Origin: Cristatella mucedo
Lineage: Eukaryota > Bryozoa > Phylactolaemata > Cristatellidae
NCBI GenBank assembly: GCA_009760855.2
Contig: WPIO01000009.1
Location: 5,104,501 to 5,168,500, forward strand
Length of the DNA: 64,000 bases
Direction: 5' to 3'
This document shows positions 40,305 through 51,500 of this stretch, one piece after another; within the stretch, counting starts at the first letter, position 1, and every line of letters begins with the position of its first letter. The translations under genes were made by a program, and so were the position numbers. Below the pieces are notes generated by a model. That model was not told the DNA's origin and did no database searches. It worked only from the letters and a program-made list of their open reading frames with translations.

Positions 40305-40470
40305 TCATACAAGGTCCGTGACATCCCACTAGGTAAGGTACTGGGTCCTCCCTACCGAGGTCGCGGGTTCGAATTTTGAAGTGGGCGATTCCTTACTTCC
40401 AACTGTGGAGATTGCTGCTAAACTTCTTCTACTGCTAGGCAAACGAGGCTGTTAAATCAGCTAATATTAA
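40305..40470 (+). repeat. SINE-1
   Basis: CCACTAGGTAAGG head, B box GGTTCGAATT, tail GAGGCTGTTAAATCAGCTAA. Confidence 0.8.
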
Positions 40471-42170
40471 TTGATATACTACGTATCTTCCTTTGCAAAC
40501 CATATTCCAGGGCCTCCTAAGACTGCATGCTATCAATACGCATGTTCACTTAGATGAATGCATTGTTGCTCAGACAGCCATTCTGTTGGCCACAGCCTCA
40601 GATATAGGTATATACTGGGCAGCTGATTAATGCTTCAATGCGGCACTGAAGATTTTATCATTTTTCCGATGCCACGCTTCACTGGCTAGCCTAAAATATT
40701 AGATTAATGGTTTTGACAAAATATATGTGAAGACCTGCATTGCACCAAGCAACACAGGCAAAATCTCTAGGAGGCTGTCGGGCAGCTAAGGTGGGCCATC
40801 ATTAAAAGCTCCAAGGTGTTAGGCATTAATTCCGCAAAGCATCTCTTTCACTGCTTTGCCTTGCTTTGCTACTTAACATGAGCCATTAGTCGTCACAAGA
40901 TATGTGTATTTTATTGATACGTGAGAATGAAGTAGATAAGAGATAAACTTATGCTCATGCTGTCAACTTTCTTCAACATGCTGGTGTATGTATACAAACA
41001 CACAAAGGGATGCATATAGGTCCTCAGTACATACATAGCTACATGATCCGGGTTAAATCATGTGCTGCTAAAAAATAGGCAGGAAAACATTAAAAATGGC
41101 TAAGATTAGACAGGAAAGCAAGTGACGACCATTTCTGATGTACAATGCATGTTCGCGACCATTGCCACTAAGCATGCAGAAACTGCAGCAGTTTTTACAG
41201 TGGAAGCAGACAGACCAGCTTTGATGCATCAGCATATCATGCCATAGCCATCCAATACTATCTGAATTAATTAGCAGGGGAGTCTGGAGTTAGTTGGGGT
41301 CAGCTGCCAGTGTCACGACTGCTTCCTGACGAAGTTATTTCCACGTCGATTGATACAGAGGGTGACATCCGTTAGCATTTCTCGACTTCATACATCACAT
41401 ACCTGCAAGTAACGCAATCATTCAGCGCTTCAAAGTCACTCGTGTGCTTGTCCTGTCTCTCGGCGGCCTGCTTTTAGGAATACTCAAGCATTATTGACAA
41501 AACTGGAGGGTCCACGCATGCCTCCGACTAGGGGTCACGGATCATTCCTGCACAATGCAAGCCCAGCTACCTTGCCACCTAAGCTGGCCAGACTTACAGC
41601 CAGTACGGGCAGCTGGCCTTTGTTCCAAGGCAAACGTAACAGCACTGTAATGCTTAATATAAAATTGTTACATCGTTCATGCCGAAGCTAGTCGAAGAAT
41701 AAATAGCCCAGTAGTTGCATAACTCGTGAACAGACATCATGATTATCTGCACTGCGCCAAGCTGTTTTTTCCAAGCTCCAACGCGACATTTTCGGCTTTC
41801 ATCGAACCAACCAACAGACGCTATTCGACCGGTAGGCCGCTATAAATCTATTAACAGTGCCAAGAGCTAACCCTGAGAATTCTAGTGCTACGGCTTCTCC
41901 ACTACAAGCCGGGCAAATATGTTTTATGGGGGCAGCATATTACATTGGTCTAAGATCTCCCTACTCATAAAGATGAGGCTCATCTCTCAGCTCAGGACCA
42001 GAAGGAGGAATACATGCAGGAAGAACGACTGAACAGATATAAGTTAGCATCGCTACCCGGCGGTATCTTGAATCGCTTAAGCAGAGTCAATATTGGGTCA
42101 CGGAAAAATAATCTATACCACTGACATCAATGGTAGACAGAAAAGCTCAGCTGAAAAGTCATAGCTTGTA
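40471..42170. other. No gene seen
   Basis: AT-rich; no exon, repeat core or RNA gene recognised. Confidence 0.5.
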
Positions 42171-42300
42171 AAGGCCCGATGGCTACCAAATGCGTACCGA
42201 AAGCCGCTTGGGATTTGAGTGCGCTTTACAAAACCCTCCTGCTTAACACCCACATAGTCTTTGCGGCTTTGTGGAGTTAGAGACGGAGATTCATTACATA
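42171..42300 (+). repeat. LINE-B tail fragment
   Basis: GTACCGAAAGCCGCTTGGG, then TTTGTGGAGTTAGAGACGG, on the + strand. Confidence 0.7.
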
Positions 42301-42771
42301 ATATGGTGCTTGAAAAATGACAGGATGAATTGACATAGAAACTCAGTGGTGACGTCACCTTACACGACGATGGTTTAGATAAGAAAAAACTGATGGTGAA
42401 ACACACCCTTTAGTACAATCAAACAATCTGTCAATAGCAGCCTCATTGTCACTAACACTGTAAGAAAATGTCTCCCTTGCTTCTTATGTTTACTGGCGGA
42501 AAGCTTGAACGGGATGCTTGAGCTGATGGTCCGGACAATCTTAATCCTTTGAGTAAGCAAGAGACATTAAGTAAGGCCCAAGCAGCTCCGAGGGTTTAGC
42601 ATTGATGTAAAATGAGCTAAAACTAGTGGTCATATTTACGAAATTTATAAAAAAAATCAGGACTGACTGCCATCGACCGGCATACAAGAATTGTTGCAGG
42701 TCCTACTAATACACCCCAGATAAAGCCAAGTCGGGTAAATGTAATAATTACAGATTAGTATATTAGTATTA

Positions 42772-43097
42772 CCATATTTTTACGAGTATAAGTCGCTTTT
42801 TTTCCATTTTTTTTTGAAAAAATAAATTTGTGACATAAACTGCAAGCGAAGTGTCAAGTGTCAGTCACTGCATACAGTGAAAGAGATGATTCAGTCATTG
42901 ACAATGCTGCCGAGAATGTGAAAATGCTAGCAGTGATACTGATGACAAGTTTCTTGCTGCGATGATTAAAGCAAACTTATGTTAATTTAAAATGAGCTAC
43001 ATATCTAGTAATAATAGTTCAATAAAACTTTTCAAAAAATGTGTTCATAAATTGAGGGTGCGACTAATACCTGGGTGCAACTTATACTAAAATACGG
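42772..43097. mobile_element. TA-flanked MITE with inverted ends
   Basis: Left end CCATATTTTTACGAGTATAA; right end in reverse CCGTATTTTAGTATAAGTTG; TA on both sides (42770-42771, 43098-43099). 326 nt. The inside keeps a degenerate fragment reading like a transposase end (NAAENVKML). TA targeting suits the Tc1/mariner/pogo group. Confidence 0.7.
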
Positions 43098-43231
43098 TAA
43101 CATATTGAGTATTAATGGAATTATAGATGCACAATGAAAAAATGTTTATCAGGACAACCACCAATCTCCTTTAACAGCTCCTAGGTCAACTCAGTCAGCC
43201 ATAGTGGACTCATCAACATCTGTTTTGCCTT

Positions 43232-43280
43232 CTATCTAAATATACATCTTACAATGTGATGAAACTTAATGTATACCCAC
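43232..43280 (-). CDS. SMS: SMS terminal exon, candidate B
   Basis: Alternative last exon: completes Met, then WVYIKFHHIVRCIFR and a stop. WVY fits the family better than candidate A, but the acceptor and first codons lie inside a LINE-B 3' tail, so the match may be chance or an exonised repeat. Confidence 0.25.
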
Positions 43281-43345
43281 CTGTAACTCCATAAACGCAC
43301 AATGACTAGGTGGGTGTTACGAGGAGAGTTTTCTATAGCCCGAGT
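43265..43345 (-). repeat. LINE-B tail fragment
   Basis: Diverged reverse copy (TGTAACTCCATAAACGC, GGAGAGTTTTCTATAGCCC). Overlaps SMS terminal exon candidate B. Confidence 0.65.
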
Positions 43346-43619
43346 CTGTCTGTGAGCGAACCAATAGGCCTGCGCTTGGCGTCACACCCGGGTCGTAGGG
43401 TAACCTCTTGCAATGGAACGTCGTTCGCTGCCCTACCCTTATTGGCCTCAGTAACCACACAGTGTGAGGTTCGCTTCGGCAACTAGCGGTGGAGTATCTG
43501 AAGCTGGCTTGTAACCCAAATTTTAGCTGGCAACTCAAAGCAAAAAATAGGCCGAGAGACAGCTCGTATCTGTAAACACTCGTATTTCAAGACACTCGTA
43601 AGCTGTTGTACTACTGTAT

Positions 43620-44735
43620 ATTGTTTTTCTTAACAAGACAATGTACAGAGCAGTGGCAGACCGACTAAACATTGAACCGGAGGCAAGCTAAACCAGCCAG
43701 ATTATGATCGATACCCGTCTGGTTGATTTAGCTTGCTGCTATTTCAAATCCTATATAAAAACTTCTCCAGACTGGCAGACTGGCAACCATGTTCCCATCA
43801 GATTTGAGAGTAAAACTTCTCCAGACTTATTTCAGACAACACTGCCCGTGTGAATAGTGACCTTCTAAGGAATGCTGACTTCTGTGCAGACTTTTTCTGC
43901 TAGTTCTGCTTAACCTCCTGGCGGTTTTTGAGACTATTTATCACAAAGTCTTGCTTTATTGCCCATCGTATTGCCTGGACGTTGAGCACTGCCAAAAACA
44001 GACAGCCAAAGGTCATCCGGCAGCCTCTTAAGTATGGGGTACCCCATTACTTATGTTTGAGGCCTATATTTTCACAACTAATACTTCTTCTTCTTGCCGA
44101 TTTAATTGCCGATCACAATCAAGGAATTTAATTTATACAGACGTACCTGTGCTTTGATACCTTCCTGCATTCTACCACCTCAAATAATCAAATCATTTGC
44201 AGCTGATATTAGATATTTCGTTTCGAAGGCAGCAACGATTCTTAGATTAAATGGAGGTAACAGCAAAGGATTGGCAAGGGAAAGTGCTAAACAGACACAA
44301 GAAACTAACCTTGGACATGGGCTAGGCTAACGAAACTGCTAATGTCTGGATATCCGGTGCCAATATGACCCTACGATTGATGATCACATGAGCTGCACAA
44401 ATTAGAACTTGCTGGTATACGGATAACACATCCAAGCTATATATATATCTATATATATCTATCTATCTATCTATCTATCTATATATATATATATCTATAT
44501 CTATATCTATATATATAACACAACCGAGCAACCAAGAGTAAGATGCTTAAAAAGTCGGTGAAAGTCACTGCAGCTAGGCATTGCAACCACGAATGGTGCA
44601 CTGCCATGGTACACCATTTCTCAAGGACCTGCAATGGCTGCACGTCAAGCAGGACATATATTTTAAGACTGCCACTCACTTTTAGGTTTGCTTGCTCCCA
44701 TTCTATCTATACCTGTCTGAAATACTTTTAATGCT
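43620..44735 (+). repeat. Degenerate LINE-A-like copy
   Basis: Broken reverse-transcriptase text (LLVLLNLLAVFETIYHKVLL near 43900) and a late piece (HFSRTCNGCTSSRTYILRL, near 44610) aligning with the [14 protein letters not shown] block. A TATC/TA microsatellite at about 44440-44515 lies inside. Confidence 0.55.
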
Positions 44736-44804
44736 ACCAAGGCATGCTCGAGCGCCACGGTCAGCCTTAGCAGGTTGTACCAAAACTAGTGCTTACTTTA
44801 AATT

Positions 44805-44940
44805 ATATTATTAATTTGCATAGCACCGTAAGACAATTTAATTTCAATTCAGATGCTTTACATATGCCGCAAGGCTCGAGCTAACAACGTTGGTCATTAA
44901 AGGTGAGCTCCTTAGCCTAGCCACCAAACCGGGGCAGTAT
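44805..44940 (-). repeat. SINE-2, diverged
   Basis: Tail ATAGCACCGTAAGACAATTT; head ending CACCAAACCGGGGC. Confidence 0.65.
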
Positions 44941-45216
44941 AGCCTAATGACCTCACCCTCTGGTTGATGGTAGCCACTCATTGCACATGAGGGATCAACA
45001 GGTGCACTACAGCCGAAGTAGGTGAGGCTGACAGATTACTACGATTTTTTTGCTGCAATGGTTTTTAAGTGCTTGCTATGGCATCGCTGTCAGCTACTAA
45101 GCAAAGTAGAAGGACCAATTGCTAGGAATTTCGAATTTTGTGACTGGTTTCGTTAGTGTCTATTCGAGAGAATGACGAATCCTATGCTAACGGGTGTACC
45201 CGGTTTTGCTTTCGAG

Positions 45217-45247
45217 CTAAGCACAGTACCTTTTACCCAAGTGCCAA
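45217..45247 (-). CDS. SMS: SMS terminal exon, candidate A
   Basis: One of two phase-compatible last exons. It completes Ile, then WHLGKRYCA and a stop, after a 193-nt intron. The Trp is in the right place but the next residues do not resemble WVFY. The polypyrimidine tract is weak. Confidence 0.3.
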
Positions 45248-45440
45248 CTGCCCGACATACCAGAGTACATGTGGTTGAACTGGGAAACACAGCGAATCCA
45301 TATCCTACTACTCCCAGTGGAAAAAAGCACATTAGACAGAAGCCCAGCAGCATTGAGCAGCAGGCGCTCGCGATGTAAGAAAAAAAGACAAGCGTCGGCG
45401 TTCGCAATACAGGTCAATCCCGCGAGTGGAGACAACTCAC

Positions 45441-45550
45441 ATCTCACGGAAGCTGGGAACGTAGCGTTCGCGTCTAACGAAGCTGCCATTTAGTCGCTTC
45501 ATGTCGCTCTCGCAGCTCTCGAGGTAGTCGGTTGAACCGATGCAGTTCCC
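45441..45550 (-). CDS. SMS: SMS exon 9
   Basis: Residues 349-384 plus two bases: GNCIGSTDYLESCE and YVPSFRE, matching human GNCVNLTEAL and VPSYLE. Acceptor ATTTTGTAG, donor GTGAGT in phase 2. Reading on without splicing gives Met then TGA, which would drop the usual WVFY strand. Confidence 0.88.
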
Positions 45551-48500
45551 CTACAAAATCGCCTTCATCGGTACGAACGAGGCAAGCACCCTAGCAACAC
45601 GGAGAAAAACGCGTCTTTTTGGCGCCACGGCGAACGAGGTCATCTTAAGCCAAAGATGGGCTGAGAGGACGAAGCACTAAGCCAGCTAGGCTTGGCTGAT
45701 AAGCATATTTTTCGCTTCTATACAAACAAGATCGTTCACATTACACAGTGCACGATCAGACCCCGGATAGCATATTGTTGCTTCGCTTTGCCAATGTCAG
45801 CTATGATTTGACATAGTGCGCACCGAAGTGTCAGCTGCCATGCTCCAAACTGTAATGCGATTCCGTCTTGGGGCATTACAGTCACTGTTACTCGACCCGT
45901 TTGGGAGGGCCTGAATGGGAGGACTGGCGAGCAGGCATCAAACGAATTTCTGCTTAACCGCACGGCGGTGCATGTAATTTCCTTAACACGGGACACGGAT
46001 CATAGTTAGGGTGCTTGCATTTCGCGATCCAGTTCGAGGGTTCAATTTCCACAGCAGGCAAACTTCTATTGCTCACTCTAAAGTAGGGCTGATAGAGGCA
46101 AAGGTTTAGCTAAAACCAGCTGATCTTTACTTTTGAACATGAAGTCACGGTCTGCCATGCACTGCCATCTATACGAGCCAGAACTTCTGCCAGGCAATAA
46201 GTCCATACATAGGTCGTGCATTCGTGCGATAGTGAGCTGGCCATAAATAACACGTGATAAACCGTCCCACTGGTTATGTCTACGTAACCGCTGTTGACTA
46301 GAAATTTGGAATTGCACGGTGCGTCCCCCCAAACAGACAAACGCAGCAGAAACTTACCCGTGCTAGATATTTTCCGCCTTTCTTAATACACTTTAGAGAG
46401 AGCTCCAAAATAAGGCTAGTTGTTTCCAAGTCGAAGTCAAACGAGCCTGTAACAGAAAGCTCTCGAACATTACTACAGCAAACACTGGTATCAAGATCGG
46501 CCCTACCCCGAAAGAGCATGTCCCTGTATATAGTACAGCAGTCTACTCCAAAGTAACAGAGCCTCTATCTACACAAGCCGAGCCATAGAGTACAACACAC
46601 TAATTAGAAGCTTAAAGTACAACTAACCATCATCTGAACCTAGCCATTAAAATCACAGAGCCTTTCCTTAGCCAGGTGATCTGTGAACTAGCAGTGACTC
46701 TAGTTTTCCATCCATCGCCCACAGTGCCCTTATAATTCAATGAAACAATCTTTGAAGGTCCACGTTGAACTTGGCCAACACCTACTGTTCTTTGAATACT
46801 TGAAAAAGCACTGTCATCACAGCATGTACCTGACGGAGCGGTTTCCAACATAATAAGAAATAATAATGTACACTGCCCACTAATATTTCTATGCACAGGC
46901 TACAATAATACTACTTACTTAAAATACAATATTTAGATTTGATCAACTCTTTCGCAGTTTTTTTTATTGCAGAAAAGCTAAGAAATATGCAATTATATAC
47001 AATTTGTTAGGCACAATCGATAACTTTTCGAGGCACCGTTTTTTTGGATAACTTTAATTAATTGTGTTGACATTGGCTCCACCAACTTGCTGCACATTTC
47101 TAGAGGAATTTATGCTCAGTAATCCGTAAAAGTAATTCACAAAACTCATCGGGTTTTATGCGCCGGAGAACTCTAAACCTTGAAGCTCGTTCGATTTTGC
47201 CACACAGGTGTTCTATTAGGTTCAAGTCCAGGCTTTGGTTGGCTGGCCACTGCATGACCGCAATGGCTCGAAGCCGTAGTCGGCAGGGTTCGTGAAAAAC
47301 TGCCAATAGCCATAGCAGTGTGCGTCGGATTGTTGCATCGCTGCTAACCTTCTGCACAATGTCGACATAGACATTTGGATTCATGATTCCCTGAATCCTC
47401 TGCAGAGGCCCAACTAGGGAAGTTGAGAACCAACCCCAAGCAATTACACTTCCACAACTGAATAATTGCAAGGTCTTATTGATACAAGCCTCCATGTACC
47501 CTTCAGTCATTGGCCGGTAAACGTACTTCTTCCTTTTTGTCGCAGCCAAAGAGATTGAATTTGGACTTTCCCGTGCATACTAGCACTCTGCTCCACTGGG
47601 CAGCTGCCCAATGCCGTGATTGGCAAAGAAATGCCAGCCTTGCTTTGTGCTGCACAGTAAAAAATGGCTTGCACTTGGCCACCCACGCATTCAGTCCTTG
47701 TTCGTTAAGCCATCTACCCATGGTGTTTTGGCCAACGACCGTTTTGGTTGCTTGACAGAGACTCCGGCAGTGCATTTTAGCAGTGGCAAACCTGTCCTTC
47801 AGAGCCATGGTTTTGAGGAGCCGTTCCTCCATCGGAGAAGTTACTCTAGGGCGACCCGAGCACTAAAGGGCCTATGCATTACCGTAGTCCAAATGTTTCC
47901 TAATGATGTTCCTAACAGTATCCCCTGAGATTTTCAGCAACCTCCAGAGTCTTTGGTTTTCATGGCCATCTTCGTGCATCGATATCAAAACTGCTCTTGT
48001 ATCTTCAGAAAGGTGTGAAACTGGTTATCTACCAAGCGTCACTATGGCAGGGGTTGGCCTCAAAAGGTCATGGCGACATCCCGATACCTTAGCTCATCAC
48101 GCAAATAGTCACGTGACCACAACTGCCCATCTGCTTACGTGGAAACAGTTGACTCGGTTGCGCGCAACCAGATCGCTAGTTAGATCTTTAGTAAGCCAAT
48201 GAGGTAGATGGTCCCTAATCTTAGGCAGAGATCGAACGTGTCGGTTAACTGTGAAAGCAGCCTTCTTTTAATGACGGTTTCAAACTTTGAGCAGTTATCA
48301 AAGAGTACATTGTGGAGTTACAGACACATTGCATACATTGCACTTGGTGACGATCGCATTACAGTATGACCAATTCAGAGTATCAAGTTTCCTAGTTCAG
48401 CCACACCATTTGGGTACCCTAAGAATAGTAGCTCGGTTTAATTAGCTGGCACCTCTGCCATCTTAAATCTCTCATTGAGCAAGGACCTAAACTATTTTAG

Positions 48501-51500
48501 CACAGTAACTGTTATGCTTAGTCGAGATGAAAAGCGGAAGGACTTGGTGATCGATGGTATGAAGCAGCACTTGCCGAGTTATATATGGCTACTTGGAGCA
48601 ATTTAACGCATAGCTGGAGCACGCCGAGTGCTTGAAACAATGCACGAAATACTAGAAATCTGTTCCTTACACCCTTTCTAAAATCATCTAGGCGTCTCTT
48701 AGGAGATACCCAATTCACAAACCTTGGAGGTAACAATAATCAGGAATACTTTTTAAAGGTAACAGTGAAACCATAATAAGCATGAAGACAAATATAATAT
48801 AAATGAATGTGTGATTTTCTGCCTCACTAGTAACCGACTTCATTATTGCTCACACTTTCCACGTGCAAATTAAGCTATGCCCATCTCAATTATAAGCCTA
48901 GTATAAGACGTCGAAAACACAAGCAGCACAACGGGTGCAGACGGTGCAACGCTTAGCCGCCTTTCTTCCAACAAGACAGCTGCGTCAATGTATAGGTGAG
49001 AGCTTCGACGAATCGCAGCAGACCTGTGCCCACCCCAACCCACCAACGAGCACTATGCATCAACACATGACATCGACACTTCCTAACCATCGAGGTGAGC
49101 TAGATCACCAAATCAGCTTCGATCTGAGGTCAATGCCACGCACTGGGCAACCCCCCCCCACTCCTCGTCTCGAGCGACTCATGCATGGCAGTAGAGAAGC
49201 AAAGATCGAACCCTTCTATCAGTAAGTCATCACATCAGCTCTTGGGCAAAAAGACATCTGAAACTCGAGTGCATCTACTAGAATCAATAGCTGACGAAGT
49301 GAAGGTGAACTCTGCCTAACTTGGGTCGTCTGCATTAGGACATTGAGATGGCAAACCGGCTCTCAAACTATAAACAGTATATGCCTTGGGGTATGATAGG
49401 GGTGCCAATGCAAAGCAGATACCCATTGGAAGTTGGGCTGACGATTTGTGCTGCAGCAATTGTTCATAAGCATGGGAGTCTCAAGCCACCATATTACCAC
49501 AAACTTGGCTGCAACACAATCACTGCACCAAAGAACCTCAAACCAGTAACCCCCGTAGGCTGGGATACCACAGAGTACAAACCATAAAAGCAGGGTAGGT
49601 GCTTTGCTGGCCTAACACAATCAGCAGACCTCATCCAAATCTCAACAGCCCCAAGGCACCTGGAAAGTCTTCTTTTGCTAATGCTGCAACTAGACAGACA
49701 CTGCAAACCCGGCGAGCCAGGTGCAAAAGACGACGCCCACGTGAAAATTTGGCTTCGGCAGCAGCCGTCTATGTGGTAGAGGCAAACCACGTGGCAGCAG
49801 AATGGTCACGTGCTGTCGGCACCGAGGAGTGCCTTGTTCTCTACAAGCAAGCATCCTATACCTACCGAGATCCTCTTTGCTCACGGGGAACTCAGTGAGA
49901 TCGTTGACGACGTAATCGTATTCGAAGCCCTCGGCAACTCTCTTTTTCAGAATGTTGACACAGTCATCGAAGATTATCTATGACAATAGCGAGAGGCCAG
50001 TGGGCAATGGTCAAACTACGATTAAGGGGGCGAGCACACATGACAAAACGCCCCGTTAGAAGGCATGCAAGGATAAGGCTGCAGGCGACAGTGAAGGGGG
50101 GAGGCCATTGGTATGAATGTAGGGTCCGGAGGCACTCACCCTGTGCCTCTCTCCCTCGTACTTGTCCAGCGCATCGCCGCATACTCTCCTCATGTGCGTG
50201 CGACAGGCGCGCACCACGGCTTCGTCAATCTCCACCATGGTGGCCATTTTCACGCCCTTTTGAATCAAGTTGTACAGAAGGCCGCCATCGCCTCCACCGA
50301 GGATGAGCACCTCCTTGCTGCTGTAGTCCTCCCTCGGCTCGGAATCGATGCCCAGAAGACAGTCGATGTAGGTCGCCTTGTCACTCTCACCATACACTAG
50401 ACAAGCAAGAAGATTCATCAGTGCGAGTCAGCGAGCCATCGCTTCCCAACGTAGAATGCCGCGGGGGGGGGGGGGGGGGGGTTTGAGGAAGAGAGGGGGC
50501 GGCCAACGGCACATGCCGCCCACGGCTGAGCGAGAGGGGCACTGCTCGGTGAGGCCCACTGACGCCGCGCGAATTCCGACTGCGGCTCGGCAAGAGGCGA
50601 CACATTGCCTTCGAATCGGTTCGACTGCAACAGGCATGTAGGGAGGGGGACGGCTGACTTAAAAAAAAAGCCAAATGCATCAGCTGTGGCCGTGTGACCG
50701 TTCTGGCAACGACTGAGAAGCACGGCTTCAGTGCAGCACGTGCAATATAAAATAAATAGCTATACTACTAATAATAATAATAATAGCTATATATATATAG
50801 GTGAATAGCTATTGATCAAGGCTACCCAAGTGCTGAGAACAGCAGTGCAAGTCCACCATCTTTGAGCAAACTATCATGAACTATTCTATCATGCTATCTT
50901 TCCACCAAATGTAAAGTGCCTAGAAAGAGAGCTCTCTGACCGCACTATACAATTGCATTATTACGATTATATTATTTTAGTGTTATTACTACTTCTACCT
51001 AGCTACCTGAATCGGTTGCAGATCAGGCATCCAGCCATAATCTAGTCATTTGGTTTTGTTATGCCATATAACTTGAAAATCCCCCAAGGGTCCTCGATTT
51101 CAGTTTCTGAGCAACTAAAGACTAAACTCATTGACGACCGAGACATCACGTCATCTCCACACAGAAAAAATCTAAAACTTCCTTATTTTTTTTACAACTT
51201 TTGCTGTTTAAATAAACTGTCTTTAGAGTGATGGTGCGTTATACTGAAGTTTTGAGTAAGCTTTTCTACGTACAGTCCCTCGTTACATTGCGTTTTTTTC
51301 TTGTGTGCTTGGCTGGCTTACCTGGGCATAATTTAGTGTATTTTATTAAACAGGGACCATAATAACCAGCGGCTCAATTGTCTTCCTGTGTGCCTTCGTA
51401 TACTTTTCTAAATATGATAGATTGCTCGCCATAAACAATTAATTATTGCTTCTCCAGCAGAGTTAATAATAATAATAATGCACATGATAAAGTGCACTCA

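Noticed and set aside
44170..44185. A third acceptor for the SMS terminal exon
   Set aside because: It would give Met-Trp and then an immediate stop.
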